Shown: one piece after another, positions 26,827-35,677 of the stretch
Layout: each line of letters begins with the position of its first letter
Numbering within the stretch: the first letter of the stretch is position 1
Origin: Aerobium sp039839275
GTDB lineage: Bacteria > Pseudomonadota > Alphaproteobacteria > Rhizobiales > Rhizobiaceae
NCBI RefSeq assembly: GCF_039839275.1
Contig: NZ_JBDOQP010000002.1
Span: 1,178,001 to 1,242,000 of the forward strand
DNA length: 64,000 bases
Direction: 5' to 3'
Program-made: the position numbers and the translations under genes
The notes under the pieces: generated by a model
Told to the model about the DNA's origin: nothing
Seen by the model: the letters and a program-made list of their open reading frames with translations, nothing else
Database searches by the model: none

Positions 26827-27306
26827 TCAGCCCCTTCCCGGATAGCCGAGCATGCCGAGCACTGGCCCGCTGCCTCGTGCATCGTGGCGCGTCGGCGTCT
26901 GTGTCGCCGGCTGCGGCGGCACCTCCGGTCGCTCGTCTGGCTCCTCCTCGTCCACGCCTGCGAGATAGCGGATCTCCGCATCGCGCCCGTCATTCGCCTC
27001 GACCACGCCCCATTCGCGCCAGCCGCGGCGGCGAAGTGCGGCGATTTTCAGCGTCGAGGCTTCGAGGCCGACCAGAACCGCCAGCATCAGCGATGCGATC
27101 GTGGCGACATTGCCAAATCCGGCGAAGGAGCCGATCGCAGCCAGCACCATTCCGGCCACGACCACGGCGAGCGTCTCGATCCACAGCCTGTTGAAGAGCA
27201 GCCAGACGACAGGAAGGAGAAACGCCAGGAAGTGGAAGCCGTCCCGGACGAGAACGGCCTCGTCGCTGCCGCGGGCCGGCGGCTCCATCACCACATAACT
27301 TGCCAT
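26827..27306 (-). CDS. DUF2628 small membrane protein within the his operon
   Basis: 159 residues. An N-terminal soluble stretch, a hydrophobic region from about 25 to 85 that can make two to three membrane helices (FHFLAFLLPVVWLLFNRLW; LAVVVAGMVLAAIGSFAGFG; MLAVLVGLEA), and a Pro-rich C-terminal tail. It resembles DUF2628 proteins common between hisH and hisB in rhizobia. Function unknown; membrane location predicted. One base separates it from hisH and 9 bases from hisB. Confidence 0.85.
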   Translation of the reverse strand: MASYVVMEPPARGSDEAVLVRDGFHFLAFLLPVVWLLFNRLWIETLAVVVAGMVLAAIGSFAGFGNVATIASLMLAVLVGLEASTLKIAALRRRGWREWGVVEANDGRDAEIRYLAGVDEEEPDERPEVPPQPATQTPTRHDARGSGPVLGMLGYPGRG

Positions 27307-27315
27307 GTCACGCCC

Positions 27316-27921
27316 TCATCCGTTCAAGGTGCCCTTGGTCGAGGGGATCGCGCCCGCCTGGCGCGGATCGGCCTCGATCGCCGCGCGCAGGGCGCGCGCA
27401 ACGGCCTTGAAGCATGTCTCGGCAATATGGTGATTGTTGGTGCCGTAGTGGTTCAGCACGTGCAGCGTGATGCCCGCATTCTGCGCCAGCGCCTGGAAGA
27501 ACTCGCGCACGAGTTCCGTGTCGAAGGTGCCGATCTTGGGCGACGTGAAGTCGACATGCCAGACGAGATAGGGGCGGCCCGACACGTCGACCGCGGCTTT
27601 CGTCAGCGTCTCGTCCATCGCGAGATCGATCGACGCGTAGCGCGCTATGCCGCGACGTTCACCAAGCGCCTTGGCGATCGCCTGCCCGATGGCGATGCCG
27701 GTATCCTCGACCGTGTGGTGGTCGTCGATATGCAGATCGCCCTTTGCCTCGACCGTCATGTCGATCAAGGAATGACGCGAAAGCTGGTCGAGCATGTGGT
27801 CGAAGAAGCCGACGCCAGTCGACATCGACGATGCGCCCTTGCCGTCGAGATCGACGCTGACCGCGATCTCGGTTTCCTTCGTCTTGCGCGAGACGCTCGC
27901 CTTGCGGTCCTGGCTGGTCAT
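27316..27921 (-). CDS. hisB: Imidazoleglycerol-phosphate dehydratase
   Basis: 201 residues, the monofunctional form without the phosphatase domain. Mn-binding motifs GVGFFDHMLDQLSRH, DHHTVEDTGIAIG, and near the C-terminus NHYGTNNHHIAE. It makes imidazole acetol phosphate. First gene of the his-coaA unit; the 163-bp gap to divergent hslV should hold both promoters. Confidence 0.97.
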   Translation of the reverse strand: MTSQDRKASVSRKTKETEIAVSVDLDGKGASSMSTGVGFFDHMLDQLSRHSLIDMTVEAKGDLHIDDHHTVEDTGIAIGQAIAKALGERRGIARYASIDLAMDETLTKAAVDVSGRPYLVWHVDFTSPKIGTFDTELVREFFQALAQNAGITLHVLNHYGTNNHHIAETCFKAVARALRAAIEADPRQAGAIPSTKGTLNG

Positions 27922-28084
27922 GGTTCAGAGCCCTGCTTGTGCCAAAGCGTGAGCCTCATATCAGCATGATCGGCCGAATGCCAGCGTGGCGCGGTTTGCA
28001 TTCGCGCCGCCCACGCATACATATGCCATCACGCGGCCGGCGCTGAATCCACGTAGGCTGGCCGAAGGCAGTATCGGAGTAGAT

Positions 28085-28633
28085 ATGTCGAACGAATTGA
28101 CCATGCACGCGACGACGATCGTCACGGTGCGAAAAGGCAACAAGGTGGTGATCGCCGGCGACGGGCAGGTAAGCCTCGGCCAGACGATCATGAAGGGCAA
28201 CGCGCGCAAGGTGCGCCGACTCGGCAAAGGCAATGTGATCGCCGGTTTCGCCGGCGCCACGGCGGACGCGTTCACGCTTCTGGAACGGCTCGAGGCCAAG
28301 CTCGAGCAATATCCCGACCAGTTGACCCGCGCCTGCGTGGAGCTGGCCAAGGACTGGCGCACGGACCGCTACCTGCGGCGGCTCGAGGCGATGATGCTGG
28401 TGGCCGACAAATCCGTCACGTTGGCCCTGACCGGCACGGGTGACGTACTCGAACCCGAACACGGCGTTATGGCGATCGGATCGGGCGGCAACTACGCATT
28501 GGCTGCCGCGCGCGCGCTTATCGACACCGACAAGGACGCCGAGGAGATCGCGCGCAAGGCGATGGAAATCGCGGCGGACATCTGCGTCTACACCAATGGT
28601 AGCGTCGTCGTCGAAACGCTCGATGCCGAATGA
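28085..28633 (+). CDS. hslV: HslV, peptidase of the HslUV (ClpQY) protease
   Basis: 182 residues. The N-terminal Thr nucleophile is expected at Thr10 after processing of the short leader (MHATTIVTVRKG). AGDGQVSLGQTIMKG and FAGATADAFTLLERLE are HslV hallmarks. It forms a proteasome-like double hexamer capped by the HslU ATPase and degrades misfolded or regulatory proteins. GGAG 5 nt before ATG 28085 sets the start. Unusually for bacteria in general, hslU does not follow directly: two genes intervene. Confidence 0.97.
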   Translation: MSNELTMHATTIVTVRKGNKVVIAGDGQVSLGQTIMKGNARKVRRLGKGNVIAGFAGATADAFTLLERLEAKLEQYPDQLTRACVELAKDWRTDRYLRRLEAMMLVADKSVTLALTGTGDVLEPEHGVMAIGSGGNYALAAARALIDTDKDAEEIARKAMEIAADICVYTNGSVVVETLDAE

Positions 28634-29192
28634 CAGCCTTGCCATAGGCTTCGTGCCGGTGGCGCCTGCCCACTACCCGCTTCTCGAGGAGTGGCTGGGG
28701 CGCCCGCACATGCGCGAATGGTGGGGCGATCCGGACCAGGAACTCGGCCACATCCGCGACATGGTCGAAGGCCGGGACACGACCCGACCCTTCATGCTCA
28801 CGCTGGACGGCGTGGCGATCGGCTACATCCAGTACTGGTTCATCGGTCATCATCAAAACGAGGAATGGATCCGCGACCATCCCTGGCTTGCGGAATTGCC
28901 ATCCGAAACGGTCGGCATCGATCTGTCGATCGGCGATCCGTCCCTCCTGTCGCGCGGCATCGGCTTGGCAGCCCTGAAGGCGTTCGTCGCGATGCTTCTG
29001 GATCACGGGCACGAGACAATCATCATCGATCCCGACCCTGCAAATGGCCGCGCGGTACGCGCCTATGAGAAGGCGGGTTTCCGGCCGGTGCCGCAGCTCG
29101 TCGGTCGCTCGGGCGACGCCCTGATCATGCAATACGATACCGGCCACGTGGACCAGCCATCCCGCGAACCGTCCAAGAAAGACACGCCTTGA
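28623..29192 (+). CDS. GNAT N-acetyltransferase, AAC(6')-like
   Basis: 189 residues. GNAT fold with acetyl-CoA loop near SLLSRGIGLAALKAFV and the C-terminal AVRAYEKAGFRPV segment; the N-terminal HMREWWGDPDQEL and GYIQYWF resemble the Acetyltransf_8/AacA group. Such proteins are often labelled aminoglycoside acetyltransferases, but nothing here shows resistance; the substrate is unknown. The ATG overlaps the last codons of hslV by 11 nt, so it is translationally linked to the protease subunit. Confidence 0.88.
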   Translation: MPNDSLAIGFVPVAPAHYPLLEEWLGRPHMREWWGDPDQELGHIRDMVEGRDTTRPFMLTLDGVAIGYIQYWFIGHHQNEEWIRDHPWLAELPSETVGIDLSIGDPSLLSRGIGLAALKAFVAMLLDHGHETIIIDPDPANGRAVRAYEKAGFRPVPQLVGRSGDALIMQYDTGHVDQPSREPSKKDTP

Positions 29193-30340
29193 TCAGCGCC
29201 CGGACACTCGAAAGCGCGGTTCAGGCAGGGATCATCTCTCTCGACCAGCGGAACCGGCTGCAAGCGTTGGAGCATGGCGCCGTTGAGCCGGATGCCGGGG
29301 ATGCGGGCTCCGGCGACGAGAATCTGCGGTTGGTCGGCGGCGGCAACGATCTGTTCGTTACCGTTGGCATCGTTCTCCTGACCGCCGGCGTCTATTTCGT
29401 CCTTGCCACCATGCTCGCGGGCCAGACGATCTGGATGGCCGGCGTGCTGGCGATCTTTGCATGGGTGGTGGCGGAATTCGTCACCCGACAGCGCCGCATG
29501 AAGCTCTCCTCAACAGTGCTCAGCCTGGTGTTCGTTGGCGCCGCAGCGATCGGCGTATCGCTGGTTGCCGACCGCTTTTATCCGATACGACAACCGGAGT
29601 CGCTGTGGCAGCTCCTGGCGCTGCGGCAGATGGTGGCGCCAGCCGGCTATATCGCCTTCGGCGGCACCATCATTGCCGCGCTGATGTATTTCTGGCGGTT
29701 CCGCGTGCCGATCCTCGCCGGCGTGATCGCCATTGCCGCGACCCTGCTCGCGTTCCTGCAAACGGCGATCCTGCTCTATGACGGCGTCGCGGCCGGTACC
29801 GTCGCGGCCCCCGCGCTGGAGACAATGCCGGAGATGATGCGCGCGGCGCTTTACATGCCACTGGTCTGTGGCCTCGTCGTTTTTGCCATCGCCGTCGCGC
29901 TCGACCTGCATGACCGCGAGAGACGCACCATTTGGTCCGACTGCGCGTTCTGGCTGCATGTTGTTTCGGCGCCAATGCTGGTGCATCCGCTGTTCATCAT
30001 GGCGACCGGACAGGACGTGGTTCTCGGCACGATCGAACCGGACGGCAATGCCACCGTCATGCTGGCGGTGCTGATCCTCGGCTTCGTCTACGTGGCGCTC
30101 GCGATCGACCGCCGCTCGCTGCTGGTGCCGACGCTTGCCTATTTCGGCTCGCTGGGCATCTATTATCTCGTCAATTCCGCCGCAAATTCGACCGGCATCC
30201 CGCCATTCGCGCTGATCCTGCTGGTGGTCGGCGCCCTCATCATCAGCTTCGGCGCGGGGTGGCAGCACATACGCCGCTTGATCGTACGACCGACGCTCCC
30301 CACATCCGTGCTCGACAGGCTCCCTCCCATCAAGGCTTAA
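29189..30340 (+). CDS. Multi-pass membrane protein between hslV and hslU (DUF2157-like)
   Basis: 383 residues. A short soluble N-terminus (MISARTLESAVQAGIISLDQ..., reminiscent of DUF2157) is followed by about nine to ten hydrophobic helices, for example VTVGIVLLTAGVYFVLATML and FALILLVVGALIISFGAGW. The TTG start at 29189 overlaps the GNAT stop (TTGA), so all three genes before hslU are probably one transcript. Function unknown; the position within hslVU is the only clue. Confidence 0.82.
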   Translation: MISARTLESAVQAGIISLDQRNRLQALEHGAVEPDAGDAGSGDENLRLVGGGNDLFVTVGIVLLTAGVYFVLATMLAGQTIWMAGVLAIFAWVVAEFVTRQRRMKLSSTVLSLVFVGAAAIGVSLVADRFYPIRQPESLWQLLALRQMVAPAGYIAFGGTIIAALMYFWRFRVPILAGVIAIAATLLAFLQTAILLYDGVAAGTVAAPALETMPEMMRAALYMPLVCGLVVFAIAVALDLHDRERRTIWSDCAFWLHVVSAPMLVHPLFIMATGQDVVLGTIEPDGNATVMLAVLILGFVYVALAIDRRSLLVPTLAYFGSLGIYYLVNSAANSTGIPPFALILLVVGALIISFGAGWQHIRRLIVRPTLPTSVLDRLPPIKA

Positions 30341-30352
30341 GCGTACAAGTAG

Positions 30353-31660
30353 ATGACAACTTTTTCCCCCCGCGAGATCGTCTCGGAACTCGACCGCTAC
30401 ATCATCGGCCAGAAGGACGCCAAGCGCGCCGTGGCGATTGCGTTGCGCAACCGCTGGCGTCGCCAGCAACTCGACGGCCAGATGCGCGAAGAGGTGATGC
30501 CAAAGAATATCCTGATGATCGGGCCGACGGGTGTCGGCAAGACCGAAATCTCCCGCCGGCTGGCCAGATTGGCCGGCGCGCCGTTCATCAAGGTGGAAGC
30601 CACCAAGTTCACCGAGGTCGGCTATGTCGGCCGTGACGTCGAGCAGATCATCCGCGACCTGGTCGAGGTCGCCATCGGCCTCACCCGCGAGAAAATGCGC
30701 GAGGACGTCAAGGCGCGTGCCCACATGAACGCCGAGGAACGTGTGCTCGAAGCGCTGGTGGGCAAGACCGCCAGCCCGGCAACGCGCGATTCCTTCCGCA
30801 AGAAGCTGCGCGACGGCGAGATGGACGACAAGGAAATCGACGTCGAGGTCGCCGATACGGGCACTGGCGGTATGCCCGGCTTCGAGATTCCCGGCATGCC
30901 GGGTGGCGTCGGCATGATCAATCTCAGCGACATGATGCAAAAGGCAATGGGCGGCAACCGCACGAAGACGCGCAAGACGACCGTCAAGGAATCCTATGGC
31001 CTGCTGATCAATGATGAGTCCGACAAACTCCTCGACCAGGATGAAGTCGTTCGCCGCTCGCTGGAATCGACCGAAAACAACGGCATCGTGTTTCTCGACG
31101 AGATCGACAAGGTCGCGGTGCGCAACGACGTTTCGGGCGGACCCTCGCGCGAAGGCGTGCAACGCGACCTGCTGCCGCTTGTCGAAGGCACAACGGTGGC
31201 GACCAAGTATGGACCGGTGAAAACCGATCACATCCTGTTCATCGCTTCCGGCGCGTTCCACGTGTCCAAGCCCTCGGACCTGCTGCCTGAACTGCAGGGA
31301 CGCCTGCCGATCCGCGTCGAACTGCGGGCGCTGGAGAAAGACGACTTCCGCCGTATCCTGACCGAAACCGAAGCGAGCCTCATCAAGCAGTATATCGCCT
31401 TGATGGCCACCGAGGGCGTGGAACTGACCTTTACCGACGATGCGATCGACAGCCTTGCCGGTATCGCCGTCGACCTCAATGCAAGCGTCGAGAACATCGG
31501 TGCAAGACGTCTACAGACGGTGATGGAACGCGTGCTCGACGACATCTCCTACAATGCGCCTGACAGGGCCGGGTCCGAAGTGACCATCGATGCCGCCTAT
31601 GTCGACAAGCATGTCGGCGACCTCGCCAAGAATACCGACCTCTCGCGCTTCATCCTGTAG
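30353..31660 (+). CDS. hslU: HslU, ATPase of the HslUV protease
   Basis: 435-residue AAA+ unfoldase. N-terminal SPREIVSELDRYIIGQ, Walker A GPTGVGKTE (57-65), Walker B IVFLDEIDK, an intermediate I-domain rich in Gly and Met (about 170-205), sensor region and the C-terminal tail LSRFIL that inserts between HslV subunits. ATG at 30353, 12 nt after the membrane-protein stop, with a weak ribosome-binding site. Confidence 0.98.
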   Translation: MTTFSPREIVSELDRYIIGQKDAKRAVAIALRNRWRRQQLDGQMREEVMPKNILMIGPTGVGKTEISRRLARLAGAPFIKVEATKFTEVGYVGRDVEQIIRDLVEVAIGLTREKMREDVKARAHMNAEERVLEALVGKTASPATRDSFRKKLRDGEMDDKEIDVEVADTGTGGMPGFEIPGMPGGVGMINLSDMMQKAMGGNRTKTRKTTVKESYGLLINDESDKLLDQDEVVRRSLESTENNGIVFLDEIDKVAVRNDVSGGPSREGVQRDLLPLVEGTTVATKYGPVKTDHILFIASGAFHVSKPSDLLPELQGRLPIRVELRALEKDDFRRILTETEASLIKQYIALMATEGVELTFTDDAIDSLAGIAVDLNASVENIGARRLQTVMERVLDDISYNAPDRAGSEVTIDAAYVDKHVGDLAKNTDLSRFIL

Positions 31661-31806
31661 CAAAGCGGGAACGAAATACGACGGCGGCGTCTTTGGCGGA
31701 CACGTGAAAATGCTGACGGACGATTGATCATGCCGGCACTCGACTTGTAAGGCTCGAGCACGTATTTTGCCCGTCCTGTCGAGCCAGGCTTTTCACAAGG
31801 TCCCAC

Positions 31807-32754
31807 ATGAATTTTGCGACGCGGCTTCTCGTCTGCCTCTGTATTGCCGTTGCGGCCGCACCAGCGGCCGCGGCGACGCTCGTGCCGCCGGGCAACCGGC
31901 ACGAGAAGCAGCCCGCCGTCCCCGCGGCATCCGCCAACAGGACACGGGCGGCGCAATCCACCTATGAGGCGAAATACAAGAAGGTGTACGCGCTGTTGCA
32001 GAACGACAGCGACCTGCGCTCGAAGATCAAGAGCGCAGCCACGAAATACGGCATCGATCCTCTGCACATCGCCGGCGCCATCGTCGGCGAGCATACCTAC
32101 AATGTCGACGCCTATGACCGGCTCCAGACCTACTACGTCAAGGCGGTCTCTTATTTCCAGACGAGCTTCTCGTTCGCCTATGAAGGCGAATCGATCGGAG
32201 ATTTCATCAAACGCCCGCAGTTCTCGGCGTGCGAGAACGAGAGTGGCAGCTATGACGTCTGGTCTTGCCGCGAGGCGGTCTGGAACCGTTCGTTCAAGGG
32301 AAAGACGGTCGATGGCAAGAGATTTCCCAACGACCGGTTCAGCGCCGTCTTCTTCCAGCCCTTCTACGCGGGGCAAACCTTTGGCATCGGCCAGCTCAAC
32401 CCGCTGACGGCTCTGCAGATGAGCGATCTGGTCGCGCGGGTGTCGGGCCATCCGAAGCTAGACCCGACCGACGCTAGACAGGTCTACAAGACGATCATGG
32501 ATCCGGACCTGACGCTGGCTTATGTCGCCGCGACGCTGAAAATGTCGATCGATGCCTATCGCGACATTGCCGGCTTCGACATATCGAAGAATCCCGGCAT
32601 CACCGCGACGCTCTACAATGTCGGCAATCCCGAGCAACGGGCGCGGGCTTTGAAGGCGGAGAACGCCAAGCGGGGTTCTGCGCGGCTGCCGGTGGAAAAC
32701 TATTACGGCTGGCTGGTGAACGACAGGCTCGACGAGTTGAAGGCGCTCTTCTGA
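31807..32754 (+). CDS. DUF1402 exported protein
   Basis: 315 residues with a clear signal peptide (MNFATRLLVCLCIAVAAAPAAAA, cleavage near 23). The mature part contains YGIDPLHIAGAIVGEHTYN and QTFGIGQLNPLTALQMSD, which recall lytic-transglycosylase/lysozyme-like folds with a possible catalytic Glu in GEH. This family (DUF1402) is seen mostly in Hyphomicrobiales. A periplasmic cell-wall role is plausible but unproven. Two Cys pairs near residues 139 and 150 could form a disulfide. Convergent with the XRE gene, 6 bp apart. Confidence 0.85.
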   Translation: MNFATRLLVCLCIAVAAAPAAAATLVPPGNRHEKQPAVPAASANRTRAAQSTYEAKYKKVYALLQNDSDLRSKIKSAATKYGIDPLHIAGAIVGEHTYNVDAYDRLQTYYVKAVSYFQTSFSFAYEGESIGDFIKRPQFSACENESGSYDVWSCREAVWNRSFKGKTVDGKRFPNDRFSAVFFQPFYAGQTFGIGQLNPLTALQMSDLVARVSGHPKLDPTDARQVYKTIMDPDLTLAYVAATLKMSIDAYRDIAGFDISKNPGITATLYNVGNPEQRARALKAENAKRGSARLPVENYYGWLVNDRLDELKALF

Positions 32755-32760
32755 GCCGAT

Positions 32761-33129
32761 TCACCGCGGTTTTCCGTCCGTTCCGCCCATTACGTGCAGC
32801 ATCTGCAAAAGGTCCGCCTCCGACAATTGTCCGATCGTAGCCGAGAGCCGATTGGCAACGAGCGTCGCATTCGCAGACAGACCGGTGGTGTCGACGACGA
32901 CGCGCGGGTGCGACGCTTCGGCGAGACGCTGCAACTCCTCCGCCTCGTCCCAGATGATGTTGAAGTAACCGACGATCTTCTGGACCAGCGCCCAGTTCGG
33001 CGCCGTTCGGCGGCCATGTTCCAGCGCCGAAAGATAGGCTGCGCTAACACCGAGCGCCTGGGCCATCTCTTTCTGCGTGACGCCTTTTTGCGCCCGAAGT
33101 TCGCGCATGCGCTGGCCGAACGGCGTCAT
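32761..33129 (-). CDS. XRE-family helix-turn-helix regulator
   Basis: 122 residues. HTH in residues about 5-60: FGQRMRELRAQKGVTQKEMAQALGVSAAYLSALEHG. The C-terminal part (ATIGQLSEADLLQMLHVMG) has no recognised domain. The ATG at 33129 overlaps the smr stop (TGATG), so it is coupled with smr and mltA. Target genes unknown. Confidence 0.9.
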   Translation of the reverse strand: MTPFGQRMRELRAQKGVTQKEMAQALGVSAAYLSALEHGRRTAPNWALVQKIVGYFNIIWDEAEELQRLAEASHPRVVVDTTGLSANATLVANRLSATIGQLSEADLLQMLHVMGGTDGKPR

Positions 33130-33680
33130 CACACGCCCCCGGCCCGCCGCAGGCGCACATAGATGGCGCCGCCGCCGCCGTGCCGACGCGACGCCGCCTC
33201 GTAGCCGCCGACCAGTCCGCGAAATGCCGGTGTCGCAAACCAGGCCGGCACCGCGCGGCGCAGGACGCCGTCGCTGCCGAGAGACGAGCCCTTCCCTGTG
33301 ACGACCAGGACGTGCCGGCGGCCATCGGCGTGGGCGCGGTGCAGAAACGACAGCAGCAACGCGTGCGCCTCGCTCTGCGTCAATCCGTGCAGGTCGACCT
33401 TGCCCTCGATCGGAAGCCGGCCCTTGGCGAGCTTGGTGCGAGTTGGAAGGTCTATTCCATGCTGTGGCCGGGGCTGGTCGGGATGGCGCTGGCGAGACGG
33501 CTGGGTGTCCGAGGGACGCGCCGGGGCGGGTGGCGGGGCATCGAGCAGTTGCGCGAACTCCTCGGGTTCGTCGAACTCGTCCTCGAGTGCCTTGCCTGGC
33601 ATCGGGGTGACGGAGCGCGCGACCTTGCCCCACAGGATGCGGTCTTCAGCAGAAAGCTTCCTGTCGGACGACCTGGCCAT
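33129..33680 (-). CDS. Smr-domain protein
   Basis: 183 residues. A basic, Pro-rich N-terminal half and a C-terminal Smr (small MutS-related) domain: KVDLHGLTQSEAHALLLSFL (about 94-113), VVTGKGSS, GGGGAIYVRLRR. Smr domains are nicking endonucleases acting on DNA or RNA. Overlaps mltA as TGATG. Specific function unknown. Confidence 0.92.
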   Translation of the reverse strand: MARSSDRKLSAEDRILWGKVARSVTPMPGKALEDEFDEPEEFAQLLDAPPPAPARPSDTQPSRQRHPDQPRPQHGIDLPTRTKLAKGRLPIEGKVDLHGLTQSEAHALLLSFLHRAHADGRRHVLVVTGKGSSLGSDGVLRRAVPAWFATPAFRGLVGGYEAASRRHGGGGAIYVRLRRAGGV

Positions 33681-34783
33681 CAGGCGCCCGCCTCGGCAAG
33701 GCCGCGCGGCAGCAAGGCGAACATGTCCGCTTCGTGCTTGATAACCCCGGCGATCTCGCCGGCGGCATCACCGGACCCGGCGAAAAGGTCGCCGCGCGCC
33801 GGACCGACGATCGCCGAGCCGGTATCCTGCGCGATCATCAGGCGACGAAAGCCGGTCCCGCCAAATGCATCGAGCGTTGGCGCATCGACGAAAATCGGCG
33901 CGCCGAACGTATGCAGCAGCCGATCTACCGCGATCGACCGGCCCGCAGTGAGCGGCACCTTGGCGGCGGCGACCGGCCCAAGGGCGGGATCGTCGACCGG
34001 GGCCTCGCGGAAGAAGATGTAGGAGCGGTTGTGATGCAGGATTTCGCTGACACGGTGCGGATTGGCGCGGAACCAGGCGCGGATTGACTGCATCGTCACC
34101 TCGGCGGCCGGTATCTCGCCTGCTTCCGCCAGAACCCGGCCCGGTCCGGTAAAGCGCTGGCCCGACTTGGCGGCATAGGTCACGCGGCGCGTGGTCCCAT
34201 CCGGCATAACCAGCCGGGCAGCCCCCTGCACGTGGATGAAAAAGGCATCCACAGGATCTGCCAGCCAGGCGAGCGGCGCGACGCGATCCCCGATCGCCCC
34301 GGCCTCGATTGCCGCCCGGTCGTGATATTCGACGATCCCCTCGCGTGCCTGCCGCGCGAAAGCGAGGTACGGATCAAGTCCTAGCGGCCGGTTGATATCG
34401 TCGATCCTGACCAGGTCGGACGGAATGCCGAGCAGTGGCACCGCAAACGCGCTGGTGCGGCACGGAGAAGCGGGCACCTCGGGCTCGTAGAAGCCGGTCA
34501 CAAAACCTTTGCGCGCCTCGCCCGGCAGGATGCGAAAGGGACGGAAATGCCGCTCGAAAAAGTCTCGCGCCTCCACATCGCGCAATGACGGCGCTTCCCG
34601 TGCCGCAGCGAATGCGGGCTCGAATGCTCCCGCTACGACGCCCAACGAACCTGTCTTGTATGGATTGCCCTGCGATTTCAGCGCGCACAGGCGGAAAGCC
34701 GAATAGGCATCGGCCAGCGCATCAGAGTCCCAGCCCGGCAACGCCTGGTAACTGATCGTGCGGAAAAGCGGAGACAGCGGCAC
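33680..34783 (-). CDS. mltA: MltA-type lytic murein transglycosylase
   Basis: 367 residues. GFVTGFYEPE, YVEY-like EYHDRAAIEAGAI, AFFIHVQGAARL, and the C-terminal 3D domain with catalytic Asp in AQDTGSAIVGPARGDLFAG. It cuts the glycan backbone, forming 1,6-anhydromuropeptides that feed recycling. GTG start at 34783 with GGGAG 8 nt upstream. No signal peptide or lipobox is visible, and the in-frame stop of timA just upstream leaves no room for one, which is odd for a periplasmic enzyme. Overlaps smr. Confidence 0.93.
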   Translation of the reverse strand: MPLSPLFRTISYQALPGWDSDALADAYSAFRLCALKSQGNPYKTGSLGVVAGAFEPAFAAAREAPSLRDVEARDFFERHFRPFRILPGEARKGFVTGFYEPEVPASPCRTSAFAVPLLGIPSDLVRIDDINRPLGLDPYLAFARQAREGIVEYHDRAAIEAGAIGDRVAPLAWLADPVDAFFIHVQGAARLVMPDGTTRRVTYAAKSGQRFTGPGRVLAEAGEIPAAEVTMQSIRAWFRANPHRVSEILHHNRSYIFFREAPVDDPALGPVAAAKVPLTAGRSIAVDRLLHTFGAPIFVDAPTLDAFGGTGFRRLMIAQDTGSAIVGPARGDLFAGSGDAAGEIAGVIKHEADMFALLPRGLAEAGA

Positions 34784-34813
34784 CGCACGGTCTCCCTCTT
34801 TGGCGGAAACGGA

Positions 34814-35518
34814 TCAGTCGTCGGCTTCGGTGGCGACGAGCTTCCAGTTGGGATCGCGCGAGCGCGTGTCGCGCGCGAAGGTCCACACATCCTTCACTTC
34901 CGCCACGGTCTCGGGGTCGCCGTCGATCACTTCGCCGCCGCCATCCCGGGTGGCGGAAATCAACTCGCTGACGACGCGCAGCGTGACATGGGCTTCGCTG
35001 CCCTTCATCTCCGCATTGACGATTTCCGCCTTGTCGATGCCGACGAAGGACGACTGGATCTTTTCCGAACGGCTTTCCCGATCCGCAATCGCGGCAACGA
35101 AGCCGTCATAGACCTCGCGGGAAAGCAGATTCTTGAGCGTCCGGCGGTCACCATCGGCATACGCCATGACGATCATCTCGTAGGCCATCTTGGCACCTTC
35201 GACGAAGGACTTGGGCTCGAACGAAGAATCCGCGTCGCGAATCGCGCGCAGCCCCTTGTTGAGATCCGTTCCCGGCGCGGCGAAGCTGTCTATCGCGGCA
35301 TAAACGGACTCTGCCTCGGCGCCGCCCTTGCGGCGCGGCAGGGAAACGACGTTTTCGCTGGCGGTAGCGTCTTCGTTCTTTTTGCCGGATCGTGCCGAGT
35401 AGGGGTCGAACGGCGGACGCTCGCTGCCGGTCCGACGGCCGAGCACGTTGCGCAGCTGGAAGAAGATCACGATAGCCGCGACCAGAAAGAAGATCGTGCC
35501 GAAGTCAAAGAATTCCAT
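34814..35518 (-). CDS. Tim44/TimA-family adaptor protein
   Basis: 234 residues. An N-terminal membrane anchor (FGTIFFLVAAIVIFFQL, about 6-22), a polar linker with SERPPFDPYSAR, and a C-terminal Tim44-like domain (about 100-230, LKNLLSREVYDGFVAAI... DVWTFARDTRSRDPNWKLVAT). Relatives of mitochondrial Tim44 are conserved in alphaproteobacteria; the partner is not established. First gene of the timA-mltA-smr-XRE unit, divergent from fxsA and secB. Confidence 0.93.
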   Translation of the reverse strand: MEFFDFGTIFFLVAAIVIFFQLRNVLGRRTGSERPPFDPYSARSGKKNEDATASENVVSLPRRKGGAEAESVYAAIDSFAAPGTDLNKGLRAIRDADSSFEPKSFVEGAKMAYEMIVMAYADGDRRTLKNLLSREVYDGFVAAIADRESRSEKIQSSFVGIDKAEIVNAEMKGSEAHVTLRVVSELISATRDGGGEVIDGDPETVAEVKDVWTFARDTRSRDPNWKLVATEADD

Positions 35519-35677
35519 ATCGTCCGCCAAACCTCTCACCCCGGCCATGCCTTCGCTCGGGCCGGCTATCTCCTGCATATAGAACGCATCAGGCGATCAT
35601 TCAAATCAAAGCCGCGATACCCTATCTAAACAGATCACGTCGTCGAGTCTCGATGACCTCAGAAGAAAGCAGGAACA

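Noticed and set aside
28623..29192. Aminoglycoside-resistance gene
   Set aside because: The fold resembles AAC(6') but the gene is a fixed member of the hslVU cluster with no mobile context; resistance cannot be claimed.
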